From NCBI GenBank assembly GCA_002077065.1, contig NAJO01000023.1, positions 682,001 to 746,000 on the forward strand: a DNA stretch of 64,000 bases, written 5' to 3'. Each line of letters begins with the position of its first letter. Position 1 is the first letter of the stretch. Below the pieces are notes generated by a model. The model ran no database searches, was not told the origin of the DNA, and worked only from the letters and a program-made list of their open reading frames with translations. Made by a program: the position numbers and the translations under genes. The stretch is from Cryoendolithus antarcticus (lineage: Eukaryota; Ascomycota; Dothideomycetes; Cladosporiales; Cladosporiaceae). This document shows positions 41,719 to 51,738 of this stretch, one piece after another.

Positions 41719-44178
41719 TCATGAGCTATCACTCCATCTCGCATTTTCGTATACGGACCCATTACCATTCCCAGGATCGAGCTTGCTCAAGATCTCGGGA
41801 GGCACAGATGGCACGTAGTGTCTCTCCCTCTCCCTGTTCATACCACCAAAGCCAGCGCCATAGCTCACTAGCATGTCTGTCGATGTCGGAAGATGAAAAG
41901 GCAGCAAGAGTGCCGGGTTCAGCAAGTTCGTTTCAGGCACGACGTCGTCGTCTGCATCGCCGAAAGCACCATCGCCGCCACCAGGCGACATGGGCGTCGG
42001 CGGTGCAGTGCCATTCTTCGTCGGCGAGGCCGGCGGATCGGCCGGTGTCTTCGAGCGAGTCCTGACTTCCTGGACGTGTCTAAGCGTCGGTCGTGACAAT
42101 GTCTTCTCGCCGACTTCTGCGCGGTAGTGCTTAACAGCGTGCAGAAGCTGCTTAGTAGACAGATTCGGCAGCTGCTGAAGTGTCGCTTCCATAGCGTCCT
42201 TGTCCTCGCCAATACTCGAGAAGCACTGCAGCCACTGAAGCAGCTGCACTACCGGCGCGAGATGGCGTCTGGCTGCATCAACTGTGCTTTCGCTCACGGG
42301 TGATGTATTGTCGTCATGAGAGAGTTCAGGCTGCCGATTATTAGTCCGCGCCCAGTCTTCGAGCATCGAGATATTCATCCGGATCTGCATCGCTTTTGTA
42401 CGAGCCAAATATCGCTTGTTGCTCATGATGCGGTTGAAGATCTCGGCCCCAAGCCAGTAGTGCAACTGCGACAAGATCTGCGCGGTAATCACCGAGTGCA
42501 CGTCGTACAAGTCCAAAACAAAGAGTGTTGAGCTGAGCAGACTAGTGATGTTTCGTGGGCTGATCTGAGCCTTCTTCTTCGGACTCGGTGGTCTAAAGCT
42601 CTTCTGTACAGGCTCAGGCTTGACTTTCGTCTTCGATCGCAAGAACCTCCACTCGTTCTGGAACTGGATCTCCTCGAAGCCTGGGATGGTCTCATGATCG
42701 AGGATCGCGGTATCGAGGACTTTGTCCATACGCCTCTCTGCGTCTCTGATGATCAAGATATAGATCTCATGGATCAGCTCGGCCATCTGCGCTTGGAATT
42801 GGGTTGTCTCCTGGGTCAGGCCGGTGTCTTTCTTTAGGTAGTACAACAGCAGCGTAGCGTTCGAGATCCAGAAAGCAAGGATCGTCATGTCCCACTGATA
42901 CTTGTCGACGACTGCGTAGATCTTCTCTTGTGCTGAGACGAGCCAATCGGCTAGCAACTCTCGATTTGCGTGATAGAAGGCATACCTCGCACCCAAGAAG
43001 ATGAGATTGGCAGGCACTGGCTTCTGACTGGCAGATCTCTGCGGTGTCATGTTCGTCACAACAACATTCAGTATTCGCTCAATGTCGCTCTCCATGAACA
43101 CAAACATCTGATCGTTCAGACATCGATCCCATACGAAGTCTTGTCCTTCTTCCTCATGATCGTGCTCTTCAGGAGGCTCATTCAGTCCAAGATTGCCCAG
43201 ATCAACCTCGAGGTTCATCGCACTCTCCATCATCATCCGTCTCCTCATTTCGTTGTCCGCCATCTCCTCCTCGTACCGGTCTTGGGAGAGTCCGGCCACG
43301 TAGAAATCGTCGGTCACGCCAGCGTTCCCGATGCTGTAGCCATTGTGCTGCAGAAACTCAGCTATATCGCTGTTCGGCGGTACGAAGTCCAGTGCTGTTC
43401 GACCACTTGACGACTTCGCGTCAGTCGATGCACCGTGATCCAGTAGTGTCTTTGCGATGTCCTTGTGGCTGTTTGTCATGGACCACATCAGCGCTGTCCA
43501 TGAGTTCTTGTCTTGCTTGTCAACAGCTGCCCCAGCGTTCAGCAATGCCAGCACAACATCCCTGTGACCAAAACAGCTCGCATACACCAGTGGCGGGGTC
43601 CCCTCAGCGTCCACCGCATTGATGTCGATCAAAGCTGCCGCTTCACCGCGAGTGAGACGTTGTACTCGCGCTGCATCGCCATTGCTAGCAGCCATGAAGA
43701 GGAAGTCCTGTAGTGCAGCTGTCTTCTGGTCACGCGACAGCTTCTTATCTTGTACGACATCGTCTTCGGCGGTCTCGGAGGCATCGCTGTCGTCAGCTTT
43801 AGTTTGCTTGGAGGCAAGCATTTGAGCTATGCGTGCTTCGTCATTGCCACCAAAAGTGCCCTCGTCATCCGGTTCGTGGAGGGAGAGGTTGAAGTTGATG
43901 GGAGTAGCTAAGGGTGGCGCGGTGAGGAATTGGGATTGGCCTGCCATTGACAATGCTCAGCTGTGATGTTGACAATACTAGTGCTGCTTCATCTCACCCT
44001 GCCATGCATCGTAGTACTCGGTCTCTTGTCCGTAGCTTGGGACATTCCTGCGGTCGTCCAGTGATCGAGGAAGATCCGCGGGTAGTTCGCGTGGTTTCGC
44101 CGATGTCTGCTGCTCGTCTTCTGACGGGTTATCGTGGATTGAAGCGTTGTCTGCCGGCTCTTCCGCTGGATCCGCCAT
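41719..44178 (-). CDS. Ankyrin-repeat and dilute (DIL) domain protein
   Basis: Two exons (44178-43998, 43940-41719) give 800 residues. The first exon encodes MADPAEEPADNASIHDN up to YYDAWQ. A 57-nt intron (GTGAGA...GGCAG) joins it in frame to GQSQFLTAPPLATPINF. The alternative start at 43947 would lose 60 residues with a good conserved look. Ankyrin repeats cover about residues 150-270 (GTPPLVYASCFGHRDVVLALLNAG, NSWTALMWSMTNSHKDIAKTLLDHG). The DIL domain of class V myosin cargo tails covers about residues 340-640 (ISNATLLLYYLKKD; IFNRIMSNKRYLARTKAMQIRMNISMLEDW). No motor domain is present. It probably acts in polarised vesicle or organelle transport. The C-terminus is Pro/Ser-rich. Confidence 0.92.
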
Positions 44179-44844
44179 GTTGTGTTGCTCGTATCATGAA
44201 CGTATGCGGGAAGCAAGTCATGGCAGCTGTGTCCACTGAGCTGCGTTTCAAGTCGCTCGGGTCATGGCTGCCGCAGACTTGTGCAAGGCGGATCGCAGTC
44301 TGCCAACGTCGTCAGCAAATCAAAGGATAGAAGCCATGTGCGGATATGTTCGTCGAGCAATCGTTCAGAATGGCAATGGTCTCCACATGCCTTGCGGACC
44401 TGCAGCTGTGCACGTTCGTCGGCACCCCACAGTCGATCGCGCTACAGTCGTCTATAGGGCTACGAGGCCGGCATCGCGACGACGACGGTCATGCCTGTCT
44501 CCGAACGGGTCAGACAGCTGGCACTCGTACTAGTGGGACTGAAGCATACTTCAAGTCTCATCCGTATTGCATATGTACATGTATATGGCATTGATTTTCC
44601 AAGGTGCTGGTCGGCGATATTCGAAGGGTAGCTCCGACCCGTACTGAGCCGCGAGGTCAAGGTGCACTTGAACCTTCCAGCAGATAATCTGAACGCAATT
44701 AAGCCGCATCACTGCTGCGAATGCGACGTGAGATGGCGAAGACTTTGCCGGATGCGACGGACGCCCTCTTGATAGCCTGACCGAACCGCGAACACTGTCA
44801 GCATTGAGATCTTGTCTGTGACAGCGCGCCTGAAACAGCCCACT
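44179..44844. promoter_or_regulatory. Divergent promoter region
   Basis: About 670 bases between opposite ATGs of the ankyrin/DIL gene and the histidine-kinase fragment. Short frames have no motifs. No repeat is seen. Confidence 0.4.
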
Positions 44845-46470
44845 ATGGACGAGCGCACCGCGAGGAAGCAGCAGCCCAAGCAGATTGCCCCCGAGCGAGT
44901 GGCTCGCATGTTTGAGCGACTTCGCGATGGCGTGCCCGATTACGACTTCGACGAGAGCTTCAGTCCCTTCCACTCATCCTACGACAACTGGCACTATATC
45001 GGGAGGTCGAAACCTTTGAAAGAGAAGCCTGCAGCCATTGTCCCTGGCCTGGCCCAGGGTACAGACGGCTCGAGACCGTACAGCTTGAGGACAAAGTCTG
45101 ACTACTCGGCCAGCGACGATGCAAGCATCTCGACGGTGACTTCACCAGCGGGCGATTACCCAAAGCAGCGGTGGGTGGTGGCACGAGTGTCGAAGCATAC
45201 ACTACGACTGGAGAGGGAGTACAAGCAAGCCCTGTCGCTTAGGAAGCTGTCAGACGATGACAACATACACTTCGTCAAGCCATTGAGCTTCCATCGGCTG
45301 CCGCCAAAGCAAACTGGCGACAAAGCCTTAGCTGTCAGTATGGTCGAGGCGCCAGGACGCGACTACCTGAAAGATCTTGTCATAATGGGTCCTAACAACT
45401 ACCGAGCTTCTGGCGAAGCGTGGATGCAAGAAGGCCAAGCACCTGTGCCGCTCTTGACATTTCTGAATTTCGCCATTGGCGCAAGCGAGTGCTGTGAGAT
45501 CTTGCATCACGCCCATGGTCAAGTACACGGAGAGATACGTAGCGATGCCTTTCACTACAACCGTGAAACGAACGTTGTCAAGCTCATCAATTTCGGCTCA
45601 GGAGCTCGAAGCTTCGAACATGGCTTGACTTCCGCAGGGTGGTCGAGCCTTACAGCCGAACGTGGAGTCGAGCACAAGCTACAATTTATTGCACCCGAAC
45701 AGACTGGCCGCTTACCAGCAGAACCAGACTCACGCACAGATATCTACTCCCTTGGAATCATCTTCTGGACGATGCTGACGGGGCGCCCTGCCTTCGCTGG
45801 CTCGACACCACTCGAGATCATGCAGAACGTCCTCTCCCGACGCATCCCTCCTGCTACCAGCATCCGCTCCGACGTACCGGACGCCATCTCCTCAGTCATC
45901 CAAAAGATGACCCACAAGTCCATCGAGGATCGCTACAACAGCGCCTCAGGCGTCAAGCACGATTTGGTGAGTCTGAAGAAGATCCTCACAGATGGCGACA
46001 CCGAGGCTTTGAGCAACTTCAAAGTCGCCACGCATGATGTGTCGAGCTTCTTCAAGCTCCCTTCGCATCTCGTAGGACGCTCAGAGCAACGGCAAACAAT
46101 CATCGATGTCATTGAGGGCGCTGCACGGCGATTCACAAGATCTCAGCCACTGTCGAAGAAAGGACTAATGTCACTGAACTCCGGCGCTGCGTCTCTAACA
46201 TCCTCAGATCGATTAGAGTCTACACTGCTAGATGACGTGATCAGTGACAGCACGTCTTCGGGTACTGGAAACCGGCTCTCAAGGCTGAATTCGATCTCGG
46301 AGATTGCGCCGGTGACGTCGAGGACACACGATGGAATGATTGCCGAAGGCAATGCTGTTGGAGGTCATTTCGGCAGGCAGGGATTCGGGAGTACGGAAAG
46401 TGGGCTCTCGTCGGCGCAGAGCGGCATGTCGCAATTGTCCATGGCGAGGGAGAACGGCCACAGGCCTTGA
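44845..46470 (+). CDS. N-terminal fragment of a group X-type hybrid histidine kinase
   Basis: A 541-residue frame from the ATG at 44845 (MDERTARKQQPKQIAPERV). It holds the short N-terminal signature (FSPFHSSYDNWHYIGRS) and the Ser/Thr-kinase-like domain that opens this family. That domain is degenerate: HGEIRSDAF replaces the HRD loop, NFGSG replaces DFG, and APEQTGR is kept. Next come FFKLPSHLVGRSEQRQTIIDVIE, the linker before the AAA-type ATPase, and a Ser-rich stretch ending in TGA at 46470. Full proteins run to about 2000 residues with ATPase, GAF, histidine kinase and receiver domains. None of those can be found in the 900 bases before the next gene. It is either truncated or a stand-alone pseudokinase. 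Family members sense stress and feed the SSK1 phosphorelay. Confidence 0.85.
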   Translation: MDERTARKQQPKQIAPERVARMFERLRDGVPDYDFDESFSPFHSSYDNWHYIGRSKPLKEKPAAIVPGLAQGTDGSRPYSLRTKSDYSASDDASISTVTSPAGDYPKQRWVVARVSKHTLRLEREYKQALSLRKLSDDDNIHFVKPLSFHRLPPKQTGDKALAVSMVEAPGRDYLKDLVIMGPNNYRASGEAWMQEGQAPVPLLTFLNFAIGASECCEILHHAHGQVHGEIRSDAFHYNRETNVVKLINFGSGARSFEHGLTSAGWSSLTAERGVEHKLQFIAPEQTGRLPAEPDSRTDIYSLGIIFWTMLTGRPAFAGSTPLEIMQNVLSRRIPPATSIRSDVPDAISSVIQKMTHKSIEDRYNSASGVKHDLVSLKKILTDGDTEALSNFKVATHDVSSFFKLPSHLVGRSEQRQTIIDVIEGAARRFTRSQPLSKKGLMSLNSGAASLTSSDRLESTLLDDVISDSTSSGTGNRLSRLNSISEIAPVTSRTHDGMIAEGNAVGGHFGRQGFGSTESGLSSAQSGMSQLSMARENGHRP

Positions 46471-47364
46471 GCATGAAAGCCTGTGAGCGGACAGACGAAT
46501 TCTGCGAGACGCATGCATCTGGCCACCACGAGACGGCAGTTGGGCCATGTCAATCAGATTGGACGGGATAATGAGGATCCACTGCACAAGCTACGGCTTG
46601 CCGATATACACATGCATACTTACATTGAGATGACGACGTGGCATCGCTATGCATCGAAGCACTTGCCAGATGAGTCGCCAGGATCTCGAATGGACGTCTT
46701 TGGGAACGCTGTCCATGCAGCCGCAAAGCTTGAGTGAAGACAAGCTCGCCCTGGTGCAAGGTCATGGGAACACGCACTTGATATTAATCTGCCAGGATGC
46801 ATGAAACGTGGCCTTGAAGATGCGGGAACTGGCTACTGGTAGGACCAGGTTCACTGCCGGCGCATTGTCTCGTGAACAATACGAACCGCTCATACGATGT
46901 GCTCAGCTTTCTCTGCTTCCTATGGCCAAGAGACATGGTGATACACGTCGGGATATATGGGCATTGGCGGCCTGCGTGGAGAGGCAGAAAGCGGTCATCT
47001 CACACGCATAACGCTGCCAAGAGAAAGTGACACGGCTGATGTACTCCCGTCTGAAACGTGCCTCAGCCACGCCCCACAGCGATCTAGCCGCGGATGGCGG
47101 ACGATCAATATATTTCCATGCACATGGCTGAACAGGGGTGCATGCTCTAACTTTATTCATCACGGACGCCAAGTACGGAGACGGACTATACGCGAAACTG
47201 GTCACTTGAGACAGACCGGAGTATCGCATGCCTGATGGACGACACACGCAGCCATGGCACTGGCAGTCCTTCCATATATCATTACGGCCACTGGCTGTCC
47301 TGTATATTCCTTCCGCACCGGTTGACTCTATCGACTTTCGTTTCTCATACCCGGCCTGGTCGCC
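46471..47364. promoter_or_regulatory. Region upstream of cellobiose dehydrogenase
   Basis: About 900 bases holding the end of the kinase fragment and the cellobiose dehydrogenase promoter. The histidine-kinase protein does not continue here in any frame. TATATTTC near 47109 and TATATCAT near 47275 are TATA-like. Small frames are not convincing. Confidence 0.4.
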
Positions 47365-49783
47365 ATGAAGTCCATTTCGCTCGTTGGCCTGTTGGCCGCT
47401 ACTGTCGCCGCGCAAACCTACACAGACTCAAAGACCGGCATCTCATTCTTGAACTTCGATGTATCCAGTGAGGTGGGTCCCAATGGCTACAGATTCGGCA
47501 TTGCTTTGCCACCAGCGACACAAACAGCATACCAGAATGAATACATTGGTCGCATCTCACTGGGATTGAGCTCCGGCGCAGGGTATGGCGGTATCTCTCA
47601 TGGGTCTGGCATGACCGGCAACCTACTGCTCGTTGCGTGGCCCAATGGCAACAAGATCACCACCTCCTTCAGATACGCCACTGGCTACGTCCTTCCTGAT
47701 GTCTACACCGGCAATGCGACTCTCACACAGATTTCCGCGACCGTCAACAGCACGACCATGGAGCTCATCTACCGATGCCAGAACTGCTGGACCTGGTCGC
47801 AAGGTGGTGTCGATGCTTCGAACATCCCGTCTACAGCTTCCGGCGCTAATTTGGCACTTGGCTGGGCGGCGCACACCGCTCTGCCCGTCACGCCCTCGGA
47901 CCCTGCTTCCAGCTTCGACCAGCACGTGTACTACGACATTGCTGTCGGTTCCGTGGCAACCGCACGCAACAGTGCGTACAGCAGCTGGGCTGCCAAAGCC
48001 ACTCCTGCGCCAACCTCAAGCACTACCGCAAGTGCTACTACATCTGCTAAGCCCACATCTACTGCATGTGCTGCTAGCCAAGCTGCGCCCACTGACGCTT
48101 ACGACTATATCATTGTTGGAGCTGGTGCTGGAGGTATTCCGATCGCTGCGAAACTGTCGGAGGACAACAAGAAGGTGCTGCTCATCGAGAAGGGACCACC
48201 TTCCTCCGGCCGCTGGGGCGGCACCGTGGGCCCATCGTGGTTGTCTGGCACTAACCTCACTCGCTTCGATGTGCCCGGGCTGTGCAACCAGATCTGGGCT
48301 GACGCCGTCGGTATTGCATGCCCTGACGCTTCTTCAATTGCCGGCTGCGTGCTCGGTGGCGGTACAGCCATCAACGCCGGGCTATGGTGGAGAGCTAATC
48401 CAGCCGATTTTGATGTCAACTTCCCACCGGGCTGGAGGTCGGGAGAGATGTCCCAGGCTATCACCAGAGTGTTCCAAAAGATCCCGGGCACATACTACCC
48501 ATCGAAGGATGGCAAGACCTACCTTCGTCAAGGTTTCAACAGTCTTGCAACGGCACTCTCAGCTGCCGGATGGTCAAGCGTCGATGCGAACGCGAACCCG
48601 GGTGCTAAGTCAAAGACATACACCCAGACGCCTTACATGTTCTCGAACGGCGAGCGAGGAGGACCGATGGCCACGTATCTGGTTGAAGCCATGGCACGCT
48701 CGAACTTCAAGCTGATCATGAACACTGGCGTGAGGCGTATTATCCGCACTAACGGCCACGCTACCGGTGTTCAACTCGAGCCCTTCAACTCAAACGGCAA
48801 GTGTGGCACCATCAACCTCACCGCCAAGGGCCGAGTAATTGTCTCTGCCGGTGTCTTCGGCACCTCCAAGATCCTCCTCCGCTCAGGCATCGGTCCTACC
48901 GATCAGCTCAATGTCGTCAAAGCCAGCGCCACCGATGGCGCAACCATGATTTCTTCCTCGCAGTGGCTGAACCTTCCCGTCGGCTACAACCTTGGCGACC
49001 ACACCAATACCGACACCGTCATCCAAGACAAGGACTCCGTCTTCTACGACTTCTACGCCGCTTACAACAACCCCATCGCCGCGGACAAGAACTCCTACCT
49101 CAACGGGCGCACCGGTATCCTAGCCCAATCCGCACCCAACATCGGTCCCGTCTTCTTCGACACGATCGCCGGCTCCGATGGCAACACCCGCCAACTTCAA
49201 TGGACCGCTCGCGTAGAAGGCTCCGCCGGCTTCGCCGACAACACCTCCATGACAATCTCGCAATACCTCGGTCGTGGCAAGACCTCCCGCGGCCGCATGA
49301 CCATCAACCCCGATCTGTCCATGACCGTTTCCACGTTGCCGTACGTCAACACGGCCGAAGATGTCGCGGCTATTGTGCAGGGGATCAAGAATCTGCAGGC
49401 TGTGATTGCGAAGAACCCGAGGTTGACGATGGTTTATCCCAACAGCACTACGAAGGTTGAGGACTTTGTGGCCAACTACCCGAACACTGTCAGCAGGCGA
49501 ACGGCGAACCACTGGATCGGAACAGCCAAGATGGGCACGGACAGTGGACTGACTGGTGGAACTGCTGTGGTAGACACCAACACGAGGGTCTACGGTACCG
49601 ACAACGTAAGTTCTGCCTCTGAATTGCATGGCGTAAGCGGACCAGTGCTGACATACTTTGCAGATCTTCGTGGTCGATGCCTCCGTCTTCCCGGGTATGA
49701 TGACCACGAACCCTTCGGCATTGATCGTGTCGGTGGCAGAGAGGGCTTGGGAGTACATCAGTGGACTCAGTGGAGGGCCGTGA
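47365..49783 (+). CDS. cdh: Cellobiose dehydrogenase (secreted flavocytochrome)
   Basis: Two exons (47365-49605, 49664-49783) encode 786 residues. The 58-nt intron (GTAAGT...CTGAC...TTGCAG) joins TDN to IFVVDASVFPG. In order: signal peptide (MKSISLVGLLAATVAA); b-type cytochrome domain to about residue 215, with Met in SHGSGMTGNLLLVAWPNG and His in FDQHVYYDIAVG as the likely haem ligands; a Ser/Thr linker; and a GMC flavin domain from about 247 (DYIIVGAGAGGIPIAAKL). The catalytic His is in NHWIGTAKMG and the Asn in TTNPSALIVS. It oxidises cellobiose to the lactone and passes electrons to monooxygenases such as AA9. There is no cellulose-binding module; the protein ends SGLSGGP. Confidence 0.97.
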
Positions 49784-50102
49784 GCAGGTGTGTCACAGCT
49801 TTGATAGCATTCTTCAATACTACATTTATCAGACACTCTTTGCTTGCTGTGCAATTCCTTGGCTCTCCCCATTCTACGAGCTTGCTTTGGCCGCCTTCAT
49901 TTGTTAGAAGCAGACACCTGACTCTTCCCATCGATGGTAACGATCAGGCTGCTTTCGATGCATCCGAGGCTGAGTGATGTCTGATGACATCTCGAGACAT
50001 TCTCCCTTCCCCTCGACGGAATGCACTCCGCTTAGAACCCCGTGTTGACTCGCAGGATGATGATCAACTCTTCCAGGCTCTCGAAGTCACGAATCGGGCG
50101 CC
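49784..50102. other. Intergenic region
   Basis: About 320 bases holding the dehydrogenase terminator and the promoter of the kinase-like gene. The open frame that runs past the dehydrogenase intron to 49977 is read-through of unspliced sequence, not coding. Confidence 0.4.
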
Positions 50103-51125
50103 ATGACAGAACCACACTCCGTTCAAGGCGGCTGCGCTGAGCAAGACAAGACCTGGGTGATGATTATGCGCGGCTACACGCAGTTCAATGTCACTGTCCA
50201 TCACGACAAGATTACGAACACGACTTTCGGCACCTCGTACCTCGCACTGCTCGATAAGTGCGAGGATGGCCGGCTCATCGACCACATGGAGCCTCTCCAC
50301 TTCATCTGCGAGTATTGCATGCCGTTCATCGAGAAGCTTGCGCCTGTCAATTCTCTCCGTGGCTGTTCGCTGGAGGAGCTCGTACGCTCGCCGACTTACG
50401 AGCTCGAGATCCTTGGCACAGGCAGTGATGGAGCTGTTGAGATCATCGGTTCGGAGACATGCACGTTCACGCCAGCCTTCAGTATCTTTCCTTCGCGGCT
50501 GCACGAGCAGCTAGCGTCCTACACTTCAGTCCCAGATATTCAGACTCGGGATGTCGCAGTGCACGTCGACGATCGAGCTCACTCAGGGACTGTGCAAGGT
50601 ACAGTGCGACTTGAGGCTGGGAAGCTCAAGTTCCTCAAGCTACGGATGTATGTTCGCGAGCGGGAGTTCGATCGAGAGTTGCGGATACTGCTAAATATTC
50701 GTGAAAGGGGATTAGTCAGCGCGGAGTGTAGGGTATCGAGGCTGCATGCTATCGTCTTATCGGGCAGCGCAGAGGAAGAGTGCATCGTGGGTGTACTGCT
50801 AGACCTCATCTCTCCCTCATCCTTCGGCATCGACCTTCTGAGTCCTCAGATCTGGTCACCGACTACACTGCATCCTAAGTGGCAACAGCAGGTTGGGGAT
50901 ACAGTGGAGGTCTTACATGCAAATGGCATCATCTGGGGCGATGTCAATGCGGGCAACGTTATCATCGACGAGACATTAGATGCGTGGGTGATAGATTTCG
51001 GCGGAAACAATAACCCAGTGTTCGTCGACAATGACAAGGCCGAGACGATCGAGGGCGACTGGCAAGGCATTGGGAGGTTGTTTGGGGAGTGGTTGCCTGC
51101 GCGTACGAAAGGAGAACCTCAGTGA
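50103..51125 (+). CDS. Kinase-like (protein kinase/APH fold) hypothetical protein
   Basis: A 340-residue single-exon protein starting MTEPHSVQGGCAEQ. The C-terminal 100 residues carry a kinase-type catalytic core: EVLHANGIIWGDVNAGNVII (HxD...N-like, with GD in place of RD) and AWVIDFGGNNNP (DFG). The N-terminal half has no clear Gly-rich loop; FLKLRMYVREREFDRELRIL could supply the Lys/Glu pair. Such short fungal kinases related to aminoglycoside phosphotransferases are common in gene-expanded families. The substrate is unknown. It sits between cellobiose dehydrogenase and the AA9 gene in the same direction, which may be chance. Confidence 0.75.
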   Translation: MTEPHSVQGGCAEQDKTWVMIMRGYTQFNVTVHHDKITNTTFGTSYLALLDKCEDGRLIDHMEPLHFICEYCMPFIEKLAPVNSLRGCSLEELVRSPTYELEILGTGSDGAVEIIGSETCTFTPAFSIFPSRLHEQLASYTSVPDIQTRDVAVHVDDRAHSGTVQGTVRLEAGKLKFLKLRMYVREREFDRELRILLNIRERGLVSAECRVSRLHAIVLSGSAEEECIVGVLLDLISPSSFGIDLLSPQIWSPTTLHPKWQQQVGDTVEVLHANGIIWGDVNAGNVIIDETLDAWVIDFGGNNNPVFVDNDKAETIEGDWQGIGRLFGEWLPARTKGEPQ

Positions 51126-51738
51126 AGCCTGCGGTCCGTGGGTTGTATTCTCTCCCAGTACAGTTACGAATTTTCGTAACTACATACCTGATGAACCACT
51201 CTGTGACGCGATGCGATCTCCAAGATCGGCGTACCTCTGCGTGACTCGGTACTCCACTCTTAAACCGTTTGCCAAGATCGCCTCAATGTCAGATAAAGTG
51301 TGCGGTCCGACGCACCGGCTACAGACTGCAGCCACGGTGACCGTGCTCCGTCTTCGTGCAGTCCAGATGCCTGGATCGCGAGCCATTGTCTCTTCTGAGC
51401 CGAGGGTCTTGCAGACCGTAACGATGGTCTGGTGGACGGAAGAATGGTATTTTGGCTTGCCAAGTGCTGCGAGCTGGTCTCGAGCTCTTCTAGCATAGTG
51501 CAAGGCGGTCTTCCTTGTGCGATGCGAGAACAGATCTGACTTCCGAGTATGCGGAGAGCGCCAGCTTCGACCGGAACCGAATCAATATAGGAGGCAACAC
51601 TGCTTAGGGCATCGATGAAACAGATGAGCGCAGGCAGTCGTTTTTATATCCTCTGGGAGCACTGCACTACCCAAAAAGTCTCGCAAACTCACTCAAAGTC
51701 GCTCAGTCCGCATTCGAACACCTTCGGCCATCTTCACA
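51126..51738. other. Intergenic region before the AA9 gene
   Basis: It holds the AA9 promoter. Likely core elements are TATAGGAGG near 51585 or TTATATCC near 51643, followed by CTCAAAGT/TCACAATG just before the ATG. A minus-strand coding-like frame (51180-51503) is listed separately. Confidence 0.4.
51180..51503 (-). CDS. Possible minus-strand exon or gene remnant
   Basis: An open frame of about 107 codons without its own ATG at the left limit given; it stays open further upstream to about 51580. It reads like protein: RDQLAALGKPKYHSSVHQTI, CKTLGSEETMARDPGIW, CSRCVGPHTLSDIEAILANG. I recognise no domain. It could be an exon of an unresolved gene or a decayed copy. It faces the end of the kinase-like gene and lies within the AA9 upstream region. 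Confidence 0.25.
   Translation of the reverse strand: MHYARRARDQLAALGKPKYHSSVHQTIVTVCKTLGSEETMARDPGIWTARRRSTVTVAAVCSRCVGPHTLSDIEAILANGLRVEYRVTQRYADLGDRIASQSGSSGM

Noticed and set aside
43941..43953. Start codon of the ankyrin/DIL gene at 43947
   Set aside because: The ATG lies inside a 57-nt intron. The upstream exon at 44178-43998 splices in frame and supplies a protein-like N-terminus.
47633..48715. 360-codon plus-strand frame within cellobiose dehydrogenase
   Set aside because: It is an alternate frame of the dehydrogenase coding sequence. All enzyme motifs are in the other frame.
49606..49977. Extension of the cellobiose dehydrogenase frame to 870 codons
   Set aside because: It reads through a clear 58-nt intron (49606-49663). 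Splicing restores IFVVDASVFPG and TTNPSALIVS, the conserved end of GMC enzymes.
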